Counted from the first letter of the stretch, positions 25,241-37,210 are shown. The stretch is 64,000 bases of DNA from Allobogoriella deserti (GCF_042680605.1 NZ_JBHUEE010000001.1:1-64000), one strand, 5' to 3'. The notes: generated from the sequence alone by a model not told the origin. Made by a program: numbers and translations.

Positions 25241-25537
25241 GAATGCCCTCGCCTGAAGGACGTAGGTGCGAAGCGGCCTCACCCTGTTGTCAGGACTGGG
25301 GCCGCACACCAGAGCAACTGAGCAGAGCCGACGTCGCTGTCGGCGTACGGGTGAGCGGAAGTCCATGTCAGGAATCGCTCCAGGGCGCCAATCCGTTGTC
25401 GGGCCGGAACCTCGTCAACGATCGCCGCACGCGGTCAGTGACCGCCGCGTTCCCGCGCGGCCCACGGCCGATCAGTGCTGCCACCTAGGTATGACACGAG
25501 CGACGGTCTCGGACCGATTCCGCCTGACGTGTACCAA

Positions 25538-26008
25538 TCAGCCGCAGTGAGCTTTTCGGACGTTCACCTCGCTTCCGCCTCGGTAGTCGACGTACCCGCT
25601 GAAGTCGATGCAATGGCCACCGGCGTTGAGCAGGACGACGGCGCCCGCGTACGAGCGATACGTGCCGAAGTCAAGTGCGTAGTCCATTCCCGTGCCCGAT
25701 CGGGCAAGGTAGATGTGCGTTCGGCGGGCGATACTCGTCGAGTTGATCGTCTGGAGACAGTTGGCGTCCTTCGCGCTGCTGAAGAACACCTGGACGTAGC
25801 CACCCGCGTTGTCGAGCTTGTAGTTCGTGGGTCCTGCGAAACCGAGCTGTTCACACGTGCGATCCGGATAGGCCCTGCCGTCCCCGCGTGCCTCGGTGTT
25901 GCCGGCGGCGCCGGAGGAGGAGGCGGCCATGACGAGCGTCACGGCGGCCACGAGCATGACCAAGAAGATCGCAAAGCTTCGGCTACGAGTGGTTCGGCCG
26001 GCGATCAT
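25538..26008 (-). CDS. Small secreted protein of unknown function
   Basis: 156 aa with a signal peptide (RTTRSRSFAIFLVMLVAAVT to about 34, cleavage near the Ala/Ser-Gly-Ala region). The mature part has four Cys (TCEQLG, ANCLQT, HCIDFS, HCG) and a beta-rich look (HIYLARSGTGMDYALDFGTY). It is likely exported and disulfide-bonded. Start taken at 26008; an ATG 11 codons upstream lies directly on an AGGAG and is too close to it. No family recognised. Confidence 0.65.
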   Translation of the reverse strand: MIAGRTTRSRSFAIFLVMLVAAVTLVMAASSSGAAGNTEARGDGRAYPDRTCEQLGFAGPTNYKLDNAGGYVQVFFSSAKDANCLQTINSTSIARRTHIYLARSGTGMDYALDFGTYRSYAGAVVLLNAGGHCIDFSGYVDYRGGSEVNVRKAHCG

Positions 26009-26141
26009 GAACTTGCCTTTCGTCGTCAGAATGGGTGACATCTCCTAGGACGATCTACGGCACTGGGTCGTGAGCCCTGTGTCCTGGAGAGGCCGCCCCT
26101 CTGCCGACGACCGCCGGGCAACAGCACGGTCGCTCCCGCCC

Positions 26142-27377
26142 TCACCAGCGGGAGTAGGCAAGTTCCGGGCTTGCGAGGTCAATCTCCTTGATCCGCGAGG
26201 ATTGGTTGCTCGCACGCCAGCGGGCGAGCGCCGATGAGAGGATCGGGACCCTGCTCATTCGGGCCATAGCGCTGCGCTGCGCGCGTTCGACACGGGTGAT
26301 GGGGACGAAGAGCGGACGCATCCCCAGTCCCGTCGACTGGATGTACTCGACGGACGGACGGAGGTGAGCGTCCCACGCCGGCAGAGCTTCGGGCACGACG
26401 GCTCGATGACGCTTGAGCATCGTACCCAGCAGGTCGGCGCCGGCGAGTGCGGTCGATGCGCCCATACCGGAGTACAGGCTCGCGCACCACGCGGCGTCTC
26501 CCACGAGGGCAACCCGGCCCCGGTGCCAGCTGTCCATGTGCACCTGCTCGACGGAGTCGAAAAGCACATCTTGGGCCGATCCCAGTTCGTCCAGCGCTGC
26601 GGCGAGGACGGGCCCGAGCGGTCTGGAGCCGAACACCTCGCGGATTCGCTCCGGCATCGGGCGACGGAACTCGGCATCGACGTCGTCCGTGTGGTAACTC
26701 AGCAGAACAGTGGGTGGTTGTCCCTCGAACGGGAAGACCCACATCGATCGCCGATGCTCGGTCAGGATGACCGAGTCGTCCGCGCCGAATCCGGGAAGTG
26801 CGCGAGACGTCTGGAAAGCGACGGCCATACAGTTCAACCGGCGCAGGAAGCTCTCGTCCGGACCGAACATGAGCCGCCGTACCTCAGAGCGCAGCCCATC
26901 GGCACCGACGACGAGGTCGAAACGTTCCACGAGTGAGCGCCCGTCACTGGTGTTTCTGGTGGTCACAGCCACGCCTTCGGCGTCCTGCTCGATGTACGTC
27001 GGCTCGGTCGTGTAACGGATCTCGACGTCCGGCAACGCCTCGAACGCGGCTCTCTCGAGGTCGCCACGCAGCAGCGTCCATGGCGGACCGGGGAAATCCT
27101 TGAAGCTGATGCCCGGACGTCGACCGCCGTCTCGGGTGATCTCGTAGCTGGTGCCGTGCGGCCACCGGTCGGCAAGGTTCTCGAGAATGCCGAGCCGGTC
27201 TGCCGCGGCGCGGCCGGCGCCGAAGAGTGCGATGAAGTATCCGTCGGTTCGCCGGCCTGCGGACCGTTCGATGATGACCGGGGTCCACCCGATCTGGAGC
27301 AACCTCAAAGCGGTGGCGATTCCGCTGATGCCGAGCCCTACGATGAGCGCGCGGCCGCCCTCGCGCGATGCGCGCAT
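26142..27377 (-). CDS. FAD-dependent monooxygenase (PheA/TetX class A type)
   Basis: 411 aa. FAD-binding motifs in order: ALIVGLGISGIATALRLLQIGW near the N-terminus, ERFDLVVGADGLRSEVRRLMFG (the DG motif, about 165) and RGRVALVGDAAWCASLYSGMGASTALAGADLL (GD motif, about 295). It should hydroxylate an aromatic or polyketide-like substrate with NAD(P)H and O2; some relatives inactivate antibiotics. AGGAGG precedes the ATG at 27377. A broken MFS exporter gene lies just upstream on the same strand, an arrangement often linked to drug resistance. Confidence 0.9.
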   Translation of the reverse strand: MRASREGGRALIVGLGISGIATALRLLQIGWTPVIIERSAGRRTDGYFIALFGAGRAAADRLGILENLADRWPHGTSYEITRDGGRRPGISFKDFPGPPWTLLRGDLERAAFEALPDVEIRYTTEPTYIEQDAEGVAVTTRNTSDGRSLVERFDLVVGADGLRSEVRRLMFGPDESFLRRLNCMAVAFQTSRALPGFGADDSVILTEHRRSMWVFPFEGQPPTVLLSYHTDDVDAEFRRPMPERIREVFGSRPLGPVLAAALDELGSAQDVLFDSVEQVHMDSWHRGRVALVGDAAWCASLYSGMGASTALAGADLLGTMLKRHRAVVPEALPAWDAHLRPSVEYIQSTGLGMRPLFVPITRVERAQRSAMARMSRVPILSSALARWRASNQSSRIKEIDLASPELAYSRW

Positions 27378-27599
27378 CTGTCCTCCTGGTGGATCGTTGG
27401 CACGTCGGCCGCTCGCGGAGGAGCGCCGGCTGGGGTCAGGGGCATAGGTGGTCACGCAACGAGGCAGAGACCCCTGCAAGCACAGACCCCTGCAATAAGG
27501 ACGATGAAGCGGTGGATCGTGTGAGTCGCGATGGCCTGGGTGGCGACGCGGCGCTGCGTTCCTTCCAGCCCACGATGAGACCTGGGTACAGGCTCCTGC

Positions 27600-28795
27600 T
27601 CATGCGTTGGGCCGGTATCGTGCCGACGACATCACGAAAACGGCCGCGGCGGATGCGACGAGCGTTGCCAGGCTGCCGGCCAGGAAGGTGGTCCTGACGG
27701 TCGCCACGTCGCGGACCAGCCCACCTCCGGCGGCGCCGAGGGCGATGCCGACGTTGAAGACGGCCGAGTTGGCAGCGAGTGCCATCTCGGTGCGGCCCGG
27801 TGCCACGACCATCATCCGGCTCTGGTCACCATGAAGGCTGGTGCAGCCGCTGCGCCGAAGACCGGGACGCCGGAGAGCGTTACGGGGCGGTGGTGACCCG
27901 CTATGTAAAGCAGCAGCATGATCGCCGCCTGGAGGAGGACGGGGAGCAGGAGCGTACTCGCGGGGTACCGGTCCAGAAGCGGGCCCACCAACATCACGCC
28001 GGCGAACCCACCGATCCCGAACAGCCCGAGCATGCCGCTCACCGACGCACCCGAGATCCCGCTCACTGCAAGCAGAAAATCGACGATGTACGTGAAAGTG
28101 CAGAACGTACCGCTCACCGACAGACCGGTAACCGCGAGGACAGCCGCAAAACGACGGCGGTCCGGCCGGGCGCCGTACGCTGCGTGTGTGCTTTCAGCGG
28201 GCATCGTCGGCAGTAAGGCGCCGATGGTGACGGACGCGAGAACGGCGAGGACGCTGACCACGATGAACGGGGTCTGCCACTCGTTGCGGTGCGCGATCCA
28301 GTTGCCTGCGGGGACGCCGGCGATGGTTGCGAGGGCCCCACCGACCGACAGCAGGCCGATGATCCTGCCTCGGTACCGGGTGTCGAACATCCCGACGGCG
28401 ACCAGGCCCATCACGGCCCAGAACAGTGCTTGCGCGCAGGCGGTGGCAAGGCGGGTCGCCAGCACGGAACCGAAGGAGTCAAGGTACGTCGGCATGATGC
28501 TGCAGATCGCCAGCACTGCGAGCACGACAGTCACCAGTGGACGCCGAGGCAGCCGGCGCTTGATACGGGCCAGCGGCAGCGACACTACGGCGACCACTAG
28601 TCCATAGCCACTGACCAGGAGGCCCGTGCGCGGAAGTGACGCATCCAGATCCGTGGCGATCATGTCCAGGAGCCCGATGGGTAGGTTCTCGGCGGTGTTG
28701 AAGGCGAAAGCCGAGAGCACGATGGCGACGACCACGCAGGCGCGGCGCCACCATGCGCCGGTTTCGACGACCGGCCCATGGCTTATGCGGCTCAT
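27600..28795 (-). pseudogene. MFS transporter (DHA1 type) with a one-base frameshift
   Basis: The first 323 or so residues are a normal MFS protein: FNTAENLPIGLLDMIATDLD, LLVSGYGLVVAVVSLPLA, TRLATACAQALFWAVMG, RGRIIGLLSVGGALATIAGVPAGNW. After PAFMVT the frame ends at a TGA. The remaining 70 residues, MMVVAPGRTEMALAANSAVF and the last two membrane segments, lie in the next frame (27600-27815). Adding one C to the CC at 27824-27825 (plus strand GG) would restore PAFMVTQSRMMVVAPGRTE. It is therefore a full-length exporter with a single-base loss in a short homopolymer, either a recent mutation or a read error. It would export drug-like compounds. Confidence 0.88.
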
Positions 28796-29381
28796 CGTCA
28801 GACTGACGACGTACCGTCGCCAAATGTGACGCTGTGACAGATGGATCGGTGACCCGGGCGTTCTGGGCGCGGCATCACAGGCTCAGCATCCCGTCCGCCC
28901 TGCCGCTCGCTACAGCGGTAGTCGATCTTCGTGACGTGCTCCCCTTCCCGGAGTTTCTCGGTCAGGTTGGCGAGCCCCATGGCCCGGTCGGCCGCGGTCG
29001 GGATCCGGTATCGCCGCGGCAGCGGCCAGGGCATATGCCGCGAAGGGCGTTGCTCGCCCCGACGCTTCCGTCGATCCGGTCCCGAAGATTGTTCAGCGAC
29101 TTCACATCGCGGTGGCCGTGGGGTTCCGCTCCGGCTGCAACAGTCCCTGGGACTCGTGGAACCGCAGCTATTGGGGACGTACGCTGTCCTCCGGCTGAGT
29201 TCACCTCATGGGCTGCGCATCCATGCCGACTGGCTGCCTGGCTACGCCTCGCAGGTCGACAGCGGTTCCCTTTCCGGCCGAGGTCTGGTCCCTGGAGACC
29301 GACGTGGCCGAGATGGCGCACCTCGTCGCAGAGAGCCAGGCCGTGGGCGTCAGCACCGAGCTTCCCGGCTGATCAAGGCGA
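28796..29381. other. Gene-poor stretch, nothing supported
   Basis: 586 bases. Several frames are open on both strands but their residue composition (Arg/Ser/Pro-rich) is noise-like, and none has a ribosome site and recognisable motif. It may hold decayed sequence. Confidence 0.4.
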
Positions 29382-29921
29382 TCACCGACCGCGGCGTCGC
29401 GGCGGACCATGGTCACGAACTTTAATTCGGTACTGATCGTGGAATTCGTACGCCGTGCCCCGCAAGGCAAGGGGGCAGGGTGCCGCGCGGTCCGCTCTCG
29501 CGTCATCGAGATCAACCCGGACGGTCGTCAGCTCATTGCCAGCGGCACGGACGAGGAGGCTGTTGATGGGACGTAGTTTCCTGAGCCGAGCGCGGGCGTC
29601 GTCGTCACGCATCACTCTCGCTGTTCCGCGATGCCACTGATTGGCGAACCGCACGCGGACATGAGGGTTCGCCACGATGTTTCGGACGTACTGCGACTGC
29701 ATGCCGAACTCGCTGACGAGCCAGAAGCTGTGGCCGATCAGGCGGCCGCCGACCGGCGTCTGGCGTGGTTGTCCAGTCTTCCGTCCGACAGTTTCGATCA
29801 GCGCCTGCCCTGGCAGGAGGCCACTTCGGCCCCATCGCCTTGCGATCGGGTTGGCGATGCGTCGTTGGAACGGGGCGACCACCCTGTACCTCAGGGTCGA
29901 TCGCTTTGGGCCACTTGACAT
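29382..29921 (-). CDS. Deazaflavin (F420)-dependent nitroreductase family protein
   Basis: 179 aa. The core is the DDN fold: ALIETVGRKTGQPRQTPVGG (about 40), FWLVSEFGMQSQYVRNIVANPHVRV and TTVRVDL. Members use reduced F420 to reduce nitro or other compounds. After TTVRVDLDDAR (about 145) where most members end, a further 35 residues of unconserved basic sequence continue to the stop, suggesting loss of the original stop or a small frameshift at the 3' end. GAGGAGGGA precedes the ATG. Confidence 0.85.
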   Translation of the reverse strand: MSSGPKRSTLRYRVVAPFQRRIANPIARRWGRSGLLPGQALIETVGRKTGQPRQTPVGGRLIGHSFWLVSEFGMQSQYVRNIVANPHVRVRFANQWHRGTARVMRDDDARARLRKLRPINSLLVRAAGNELTTVRVDLDDARADRAAPCPLALRGTAYEFHDQYRIKVRDHGPPRRRGR

Positions 29922-30508
29922 CGTCCCTCCTCTCTGCCAGTAGCATCATGAGCAGGCTCCTTCTTGCCGCTCTGTCGGCACTGCCTGGCACGTGCTAGAG
30001 ACGACGTGCACCGCGGTCGGAATGTGACAGACGGACGCGAGCAGTTCTCGCGAACGGTCGCGACTGGCCTTCGAGGGGTGAGGGCATGCGAGCCGCACGA
30101 CTGTTGGCTCTGTGCTCATCCGGACATCGCCCGATACGGCGTGCTGCTCGGATGCTCAGCGACTTCCGGGGCGACCTACACATTATTGTCGGGCAGCTAG
30201 ACCCCCGACCTGTCAGGCCCACGAGCTGATCGGGGCTCGCTACCCAGAGCAACTGCCACCGAGGTCACCGGCGCCGGCCACAACCCACAGCTCACGCATC
30301 CAGGAAACGTGGCGGCCGCGTTGGGCGTGGGCACGGTTGCCGAGATGGCGCCGACGCGCCTGGCACTCCGGCGCGAGTACTGGAGGTTGACGCGTCGGTT
30401 GCCGGGCGGGTCGGCAAAGTGTCGGTACTGCGTGCCGTGGAAGTCTGACAATGTGGCCAGCTGCCTCGTCCTTCCGGATGTCAGGGATTCTTCGGGAGGG
30501 AGTGGCCG
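29922..30508. other. Gene-poor stretch, nothing supported
   Basis: 587 bases between the DDN protein and the DoxX protein. No frame shows a clear ribosome site plus a recognisable family. It should contain the promoter of the DoxX/sigma factor pair. Confidence 0.4.
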
Positions 30509-30892
30509 ATGCACACGGCGCTTGTGGTGCTCACGATCGTCGCGATCGGCTTCAGCGCATTCACTGCTCTGGTCTCGCTGACGGATCGGCCGCGGGCGGT
30601 CGCCCGCGGGGCGTACGAGTCCCTCGACGCGGTCGGCGTGCCGAGGTCGTGGCAGCGGTTCCCGATCGGCGTTGGCAAGGTGCTTGCCGTGCTTGGGCTG
30701 AGCGCGGGTCTGTTCGGCATTCCAGGGGTCGGTACGGCGGCGGCCATGGGCCTGACCGTCTACTGGTCGTGCGCCGCCTTCGCTCACCTGCGCGCCCGGC
30801 ACTACGACTACCACCTGCCTTTCACGGTCAGTTGGATCGTGATCTCGGTGTCGATCTTGGTGCTTGATCTGGCAACGTGGTGCGCGCCATGA
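30509..30892 (+). CDS. DoxX family membrane protein
   Basis: 127 aa with four membrane segments: ALVVLTIVAIGFSAFTALVSL, FPIGVGKVLAVLGLSAGLFGI, GTAAAMGLTVYWSCAAFAHL and VSWIVISVSILVLDLATW. The second segment and the RARHYDY loop fit DoxX-like proteins. GGAGGGAG lies upstream. Its stop overlaps the start of the sigma factor (ATGA), so both are translated together. DoxX proteins are often linked to thiol redox stress. Confidence 0.8.
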   Translation: MHTALVVLTIVAIGFSAFTALVSLTDRPRAVARGAYESLDAVGVPRSWQRFPIGVGKVLAVLGLSAGLFGIPGVGTAAAMGLTVYWSCAAFAHLRARHYDYHLPFTVSWIVISVSILVLDLATWCAP

Positions 30893-31746
30893 CAGGGCCG
30901 GACCGCATTTCGGCCGCCTGGGACGAGGATCGCAGCTTCCTGCTCGCCGTCGCCCGGCGGGTGCTCGGTGACGCCACCGAGGCCGAGGACATCGTGCAGG
31001 ACGCGTTCGTGCGGCTGACGCTGCAACGGATCGAAGAGATCCAGGACGTGCGTGCCTGGCTGGTCGTGGTCGTTCGACGCCTCGCCGTGGACCGGCTCGG
31101 TTCCGCGCATCACCGGCGCACGCGCCCGAGTGATACAACGGCTCTTGCGGAGCAGGTGCAAGAGGTCGTCCCGGACCCGGCCGACCGCATCACCCTCGAC
31201 GACGAAGTCCGCCATGCGCTCGACGTGGTCCTGGACCGGCTCACCCCGGCCCAGCGAGCGCCGTTCCTCCTGCACGACGTTTTCGGGGTCCCGTTCAACG
31301 AGGTCGCCGAGTTGGTCGGACGTACCTCAGCGGCCTGCCGCCAGCTCGCAAGTCAGGCGCGCAAGATCGTCCGCGACGGCGGATCTGCGGTGGCCAGTCG
31401 GCCGGACCCGGTGGCCGCAGAGGTGGCGCGCCGTTTCGTCCTCACGACGAAGGGGGGAGACCTGCGTGCTCTGATCGAGCTGCTCGACCCGTCCGTGACC
31501 GGCTCGGTCACGGCGGATGGGCGACGTGTGGGCTGGGAGGAAGGACCGTTCGACCTCGCCGAACGCACGCTGTACTTCCTGGGCCCACGAAGCCCGTGGC
31601 AGCTCGCTGCAATCCCCCTTGAGAACGACGTGGGAATCATCGCGACCCGCCGCGCCGAGGCAGTGTTCGTCGGACGGCTGCGGCTCGCAGGCGACAGAAT
31701 CCGCGAGATGCGCGGTGTCGTGCTGTCCCGGACCAGCGTGGACTGA
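30889..31746 (+). CDS. ECF sigma factor with C-terminal SnoaL-like domain (SigJ/ECF41-like)
   Basis: 285 aa. Sigma region 2 (AWDEDRSFLLAVARRVLGD, ATEAEDIVQDAFVRL) at 6-70, region 4 (LTPAQRAPFLLHDVFGVPFNEVAELVGRTSAACRQLASQARK) at 112-155, then a 120-residue C-terminal domain starting AEVARRFVLTTKGGDLRALIELLDPSVTGSVTADGRRVG; this SnoaL-like part is the mark of SigJ and ECF41 sigma factors, where it replaces a separate anti-sigma factor. Start at ATG 30889 overlaps the DoxX stop. It likely controls its own operon; no promoter motif can be named. The usual ECF41 DGGGK motif appears here as DGRRVG. Confidence 0.9.
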   Translation: MTGPDRISAAWDEDRSFLLAVARRVLGDATEAEDIVQDAFVRLTLQRIEEIQDVRAWLVVVVRRLAVDRLGSAHHRRTRPSDTTALAEQVQEVVPDPADRITLDDEVRHALDVVLDRLTPAQRAPFLLHDVFGVPFNEVAELVGRTSAACRQLASQARKIVRDGGSAVASRPDPVAAEVARRFVLTTKGGDLRALIELLDPSVTGSVTADGRRVGWEEGPFDLAERTLYFLGPRSPWQLAAIPLENDVGIIATRRAEAVFVGRLRLAGDRIREMRGVVLSRTSVD

Positions 31747-31989
31747 AGTGGACGATCGCGGCACTGTCGTGCCGCTTGACCTCGGTGAGGACATTTACAG
31801 GTGTCCAGCCGAGCGTTCCACCGTTCGGCCTTCCGGGCCGTGATCGTCTTGCCGCGCCGTCAGACAACGAAGCTATCCAGCCCGGCAGGTTTCGTTGTCC
31901 GCTGGCGTCCGGTGCTGGCTCGGAGGTGGGCGCAGCATGGTCGCGACTGGCGACCCCCGGAAGAGCGGCGGAGAGGCTGGCGAGCCAAA

Positions 31990-32010
31990 GTTGAGCGGAA
32001 TAGACTCAAG
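31990..32010. promoter_or_regulatory. HAIR operator of clpB
   Basis: GTTGAGC, GGAATAG, ACTCAAG. Both arms are identical to those of HAIR site 1 of dnaK, and the site ends 43 bases before the clpB start. The rest of the 307-base gap (31747-32053) shows no gene. Confidence 0.92.
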
Positions 32011-32053
32011 TTGGTTGCGGTTCCGGTAGCAGTACCGCATCTCAGGAGGCTCA

Positions 32054-34696
<2,643 letters not shown>

Positions 34697-34734
34697 CCGC
34701 CCAGGTGTGTTGGCGGCCGTGGCAGGCTGGACGG

Positions 34735-35553
34735 GTGAGCCCCGACAGCACCTTCAGCGCGATCGCGAACCTCGACCACGACGTCGCCGTCGTCGTGACG
34801 GACGCCGGCGGCGTCGTGGCGACCTACGGCGAGACCTCGCGGGTATTTCCGTGGGCGTCGGTGACGAAGCTGCTGTCCGCGACGGCGGCGCTCGTCGCGG
34901 TCGAACGCGGCATGGTCACCCTCGACGCCCCCGCCGGGCCGGAAGGGTCCACGGTGCGCCACCTGCTGGCACACGCCTCCGGCCTGCCGTTCGACTCCGG
35001 TGCGGCGCTGTCCGAACCGGGCAAGCGTCGCGTGTACTCCAACCTCGGCATCGAGGCGCTCGCCGCGCACGTCGAGCAGGCGGTCGGGACGGACTTCGAC
35101 GGCTGGGTGGACGAGACGGTGGTCGCCGCGCTCGGCATGAGGACGGTGCTGCCTGAGGGCTCGCCCGCACACGGCGCGTCCGGGTCGGCCGACGACCTCG
35201 CCCTACTCGGTCGCGAGCTGCTCGCCCCGACCCTGCTCGGTCGCGACCTGTTCGACGAGGCAACCTCGGTGGCCTTCCCCGGGCTGTCCGGGGTACTGCC
35301 CGGGTACGGCCGGCAGGAGCACAACGACTGGGGGCTCGGGTTCGAGATACGCGACCACAAGTCGCCGCACTGGACGGGCGGGCAGTCCTCGCCGCGGACG
35401 TTCGGTCACTTCGGCCAGTCCGGCAGCTTCCTGTGGGTCGATCCCGACGCCGGACTCGCCACGGCATTCCTCGGCGCCGAGCGGTTCGGCGACTGGGCGA
35501 TCGAGGCCTGGCCGGCATTGACCGACGCCATCCTCGCCGCGCACGGCCGCTGA
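34735..35553 (+). CDS. Serine hydrolase of the beta-lactamase/DD-peptidase fold
   Basis: 272 aa, no signal peptide. Motifs: SxxK as WASVTK (about 41-46), YxN as VYSNLG (about 102), and HxG as FGHFGQSGSF (about 225). It is the class C/esterase type; substrate unknown (ester, amide or peptide). GTG start at 34735; the residues upstream in the frame look non-coding and no good Shine-Dalgarno is seen. It follows clpB by 38 bases on the same strand. Confidence 0.85.
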   Translation: MSPDSTFSAIANLDHDVAVVVTDAGGVVATYGETSRVFPWASVTKLLSATAALVAVERGMVTLDAPAGPEGSTVRHLLAHASGLPFDSGAALSEPGKRRVYSNLGIEALAAHVEQAVGTDFDGWVDETVVAALGMRTVLPEGSPAHGASGSADDLALLGRELLAPTLLGRDLFDEATSVAFPGLSGVLPGYGRQEHNDWGLGFEIRDHKSPHWTGGQSSPRTFGHFGQSGSFLWVDPDAGLATAFLGAERFGDWAIEAWPALTDAILAAHGR

Positions 35554-35598
35554 GCCGGGCGGCACCGTGGCGTGTTGCGGCCGCGGGAGCGGGCGGTG

Positions 35599-36546
35599 TC
35601 AGCGGACGGTGAAGTCGCCGCCGGCGACCGATCCGGACATGTTCGGCCCGCTGGCGTGGACCACGAGGCACAGCGCCGAGGTCAGTCCCTGGTCCCAGGC
35701 CTCGCGGTTCGGGGTCAGCGTCGAGGTGCGTAGGTCGCTGACGTCCGTGTCGCTCGGGAGCGCCAACGATCCGGCGGCGTCGGCGCAGGCGTCCGAGGCC
35801 ATCTCGTAGAGCTCGTCGTCGCCCGGGTAGGCGCCGCTGCCGAGCTCGACCTCGGTGAACGCCTCGGCCTGATGCCACTCACGGCAGTCGACCAGGGTCA
35901 CGACCGGGGCGCCGGCGCTCACCGTGTAGGCGCAGTCGCCCACCTGCATCGCGCCGATGGGTACCTCGCCACCGTCGGGTGCGTCGGGCTCGGGCTGCGG
36001 ATCGGACGGTTCGTCGGTGGCTTGCGGATCGGGCGCCGGGGCCGGCCCGTCCGGCGGACTGTAGGCGGACATCGCGGCCGCGAGGGTCGACAGCACGACC
36101 AACGTGACCACGGCGGTGGACAGTGCGCCGATCACCATGCCGGCGATGCCGTAACCGCGCGGACCGTTGCCTCGCTTGGCCTTCTGCGAGGCGATGAAGC
36201 CCAGCACGATGCCGAGCGGGCCCAGCGGGATGCCGACCGGGATCGAGACGATCCCCATCGTCTTGCCGGCGTTCGTCGTCGGACGCTGCTGCGGCAAGGT
36301 GTTGTACGGCTGGCCCGAGGAGAACGAGATGCCGTACGACTGCGGCGCGGTGGCCACGCCGCCCTGCTGCTGCAGACCGTAGGGTCCCGGCTGCGCGCCG
36401 GGCGAGGGCTGGCCGTACCCGCCCTGCTGCGGCGGCCCGAAGGGGCCCGAGCCGTACGGTGACTGCCCGGGCGCGCCCTGTCCGTGCGGGCCCGGCCCTC
36501 CTGGCTGCTGGGGCCCAGACGTGCCTTGCCCCCACGATGACGTCAT
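35599..36546 (-). CDS. DUF4190 membrane protein with septum-formation-like extracellular domain
   Basis: 315 aa. A 90-residue Pro/Gly/Gln-rich cytoplasmic N-terminus, then a DUF4190 hairpin of two membrane segments (MGIVSIPVGIPLGPLGIVLGFIASQKAK and a longer one near GIAGMVIGALSTAVVTLVVLS), a Pro/Asp-rich linker, and an extracellular domain with Cys (VGDCAYT, VDCREWHQAEAF, ACADAAG, SALCLVVH). The VxxVxCxxxHxxE pattern is that of septum-formation-type domains. It is convergent with the serine hydrolase. The next gene upstream is a shorter relative. Confidence 0.8.
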   Translation of the reverse strand: MTSSWGQGTSGPQQPGGPGPHGQGAPGQSPYGSGPFGPPQQGGYGQPSPGAQPGPYGLQQQGGVATAPQSYGISFSSGQPYNTLPQQRPTTNAGKTMGIVSIPVGIPLGPLGIVLGFIASQKAKRGNGPRGYGIAGMVIGALSTAVVTLVVLSTLAAAMSAYSPPDGPAPAPDPQATDEPSDPQPEPDAPDGGEVPIGAMQVGDCAYTVSAGAPVVTLVDCREWHQAEAFTEVELGSGAYPGDDELYEMASDACADAAGSLALPSDTDVSDLRTSTLTPNREAWDQGLTSALCLVVHASGPNMSGSVAGGDFTVR

Positions 36547-36592
36547 GCCCGCACCTTATCGGTGCCTGGACATCGGAGGCTGGACGCGGCCT

Positions 36593-37210
36593 TCATCGAA
36601 CCAGTGTCTGCGTCACGGGCTCGGGCCACAGCCCGAGGCACACCACGCGCCCCGCATCGGCGCCGAGCAGGGTGACCGGCTCTGCCTCCGAGCCCGTGTC
36701 ACCGCCGTGGTCGGCGCAGAACTCCTGGGCACGTGACTGCGCCTCGTCGGCCCCGGAACCGTCCGGCCCGAGCTCGCCGTCGGCGACCACCTGGGCGCGG
36801 TGCGGCTCGGCGCACGGCACCACCGTCACCTCGGTGAGGCGGCCGTCCGGCAGCTCCTCGACGCAGTTCCCGCGCCGCAGATTCTCCGCCGGGACCTCGA
36901 TCCTCCCTGAGGCGTCGCCCTCGACCACTGGCCCCTCGATCATCGGCGGCAGCAGGACGACGGCGGTCAGAGACCACGCCAGCCCCAACACCAGACCCGC
37001 CAACGCCAACGGCCGGCCGCGTCGACGCCGGCGCCGTGTGCGGCGCACGCCCAGGACGCCGAGGACGACGGCGACCGGTCCCGTCGGGAGCACCCCGGCC
37101 ACCAGCGCCGCCACACTGACCGGGTCCCGTTCCGCCGGCGGCGGCGTGCCCGGCGCCGGGTCAGGAGCCTCGGGCATCACCGGCCCCGGCGCCGCCCACT
37201 GACCGCTCAC
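36593..37210 (-). CDS. DUF4190 membrane protein, shorter relative of the preceding gene
   Basis: 205 aa. Pro-rich N-terminus (30 residues), two membrane segments (VAALVAGVLPTGPVAVVLGVLGV and PLALAGLVLGLAWSLTAVVLL) separated by a run of Arg, then an extracellular domain with RRGNCVEELPDG, TVVPCAEPHRAQVVADGE and C-terminal Cys residues. The V-P-C-x-x-P-H motif is again septum-formation-like. Start is GTG at 37210 overlapping the exonuclease III stop (GTGA). Confidence 0.78.
   Translation of the reverse strand: MSGQWAAPGPVMPEAPDPAPGTPPPAERDPVSVAALVAGVLPTGPVAVVLGVLGVRRTRRRRRRGRPLALAGLVLGLAWSLTAVVLLPPMIEGPVVEGDASGRIEVPAENLRRGNCVEELPDGRLTEVTVVPCAEPHRAQVVADGELGPDGSGADEAQSRAQEFCADHGGDTGSEAEPVTLLGADAGRVVCLGLWPEPVTQTLVR

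Noticed and set aside
26158..26167. GCAAGTTCCG as a further LacI-type site
   Set aside because: It lies within the end of the monooxygenase coding region and lacks the RCG part and a promoter context.
28834..29436. 200-codon plus-strand frame in the accessory stretch
   Set aside because: No ribosome site, no motif, Arg/Pro/Ser-rich composition typical of a chance frame.
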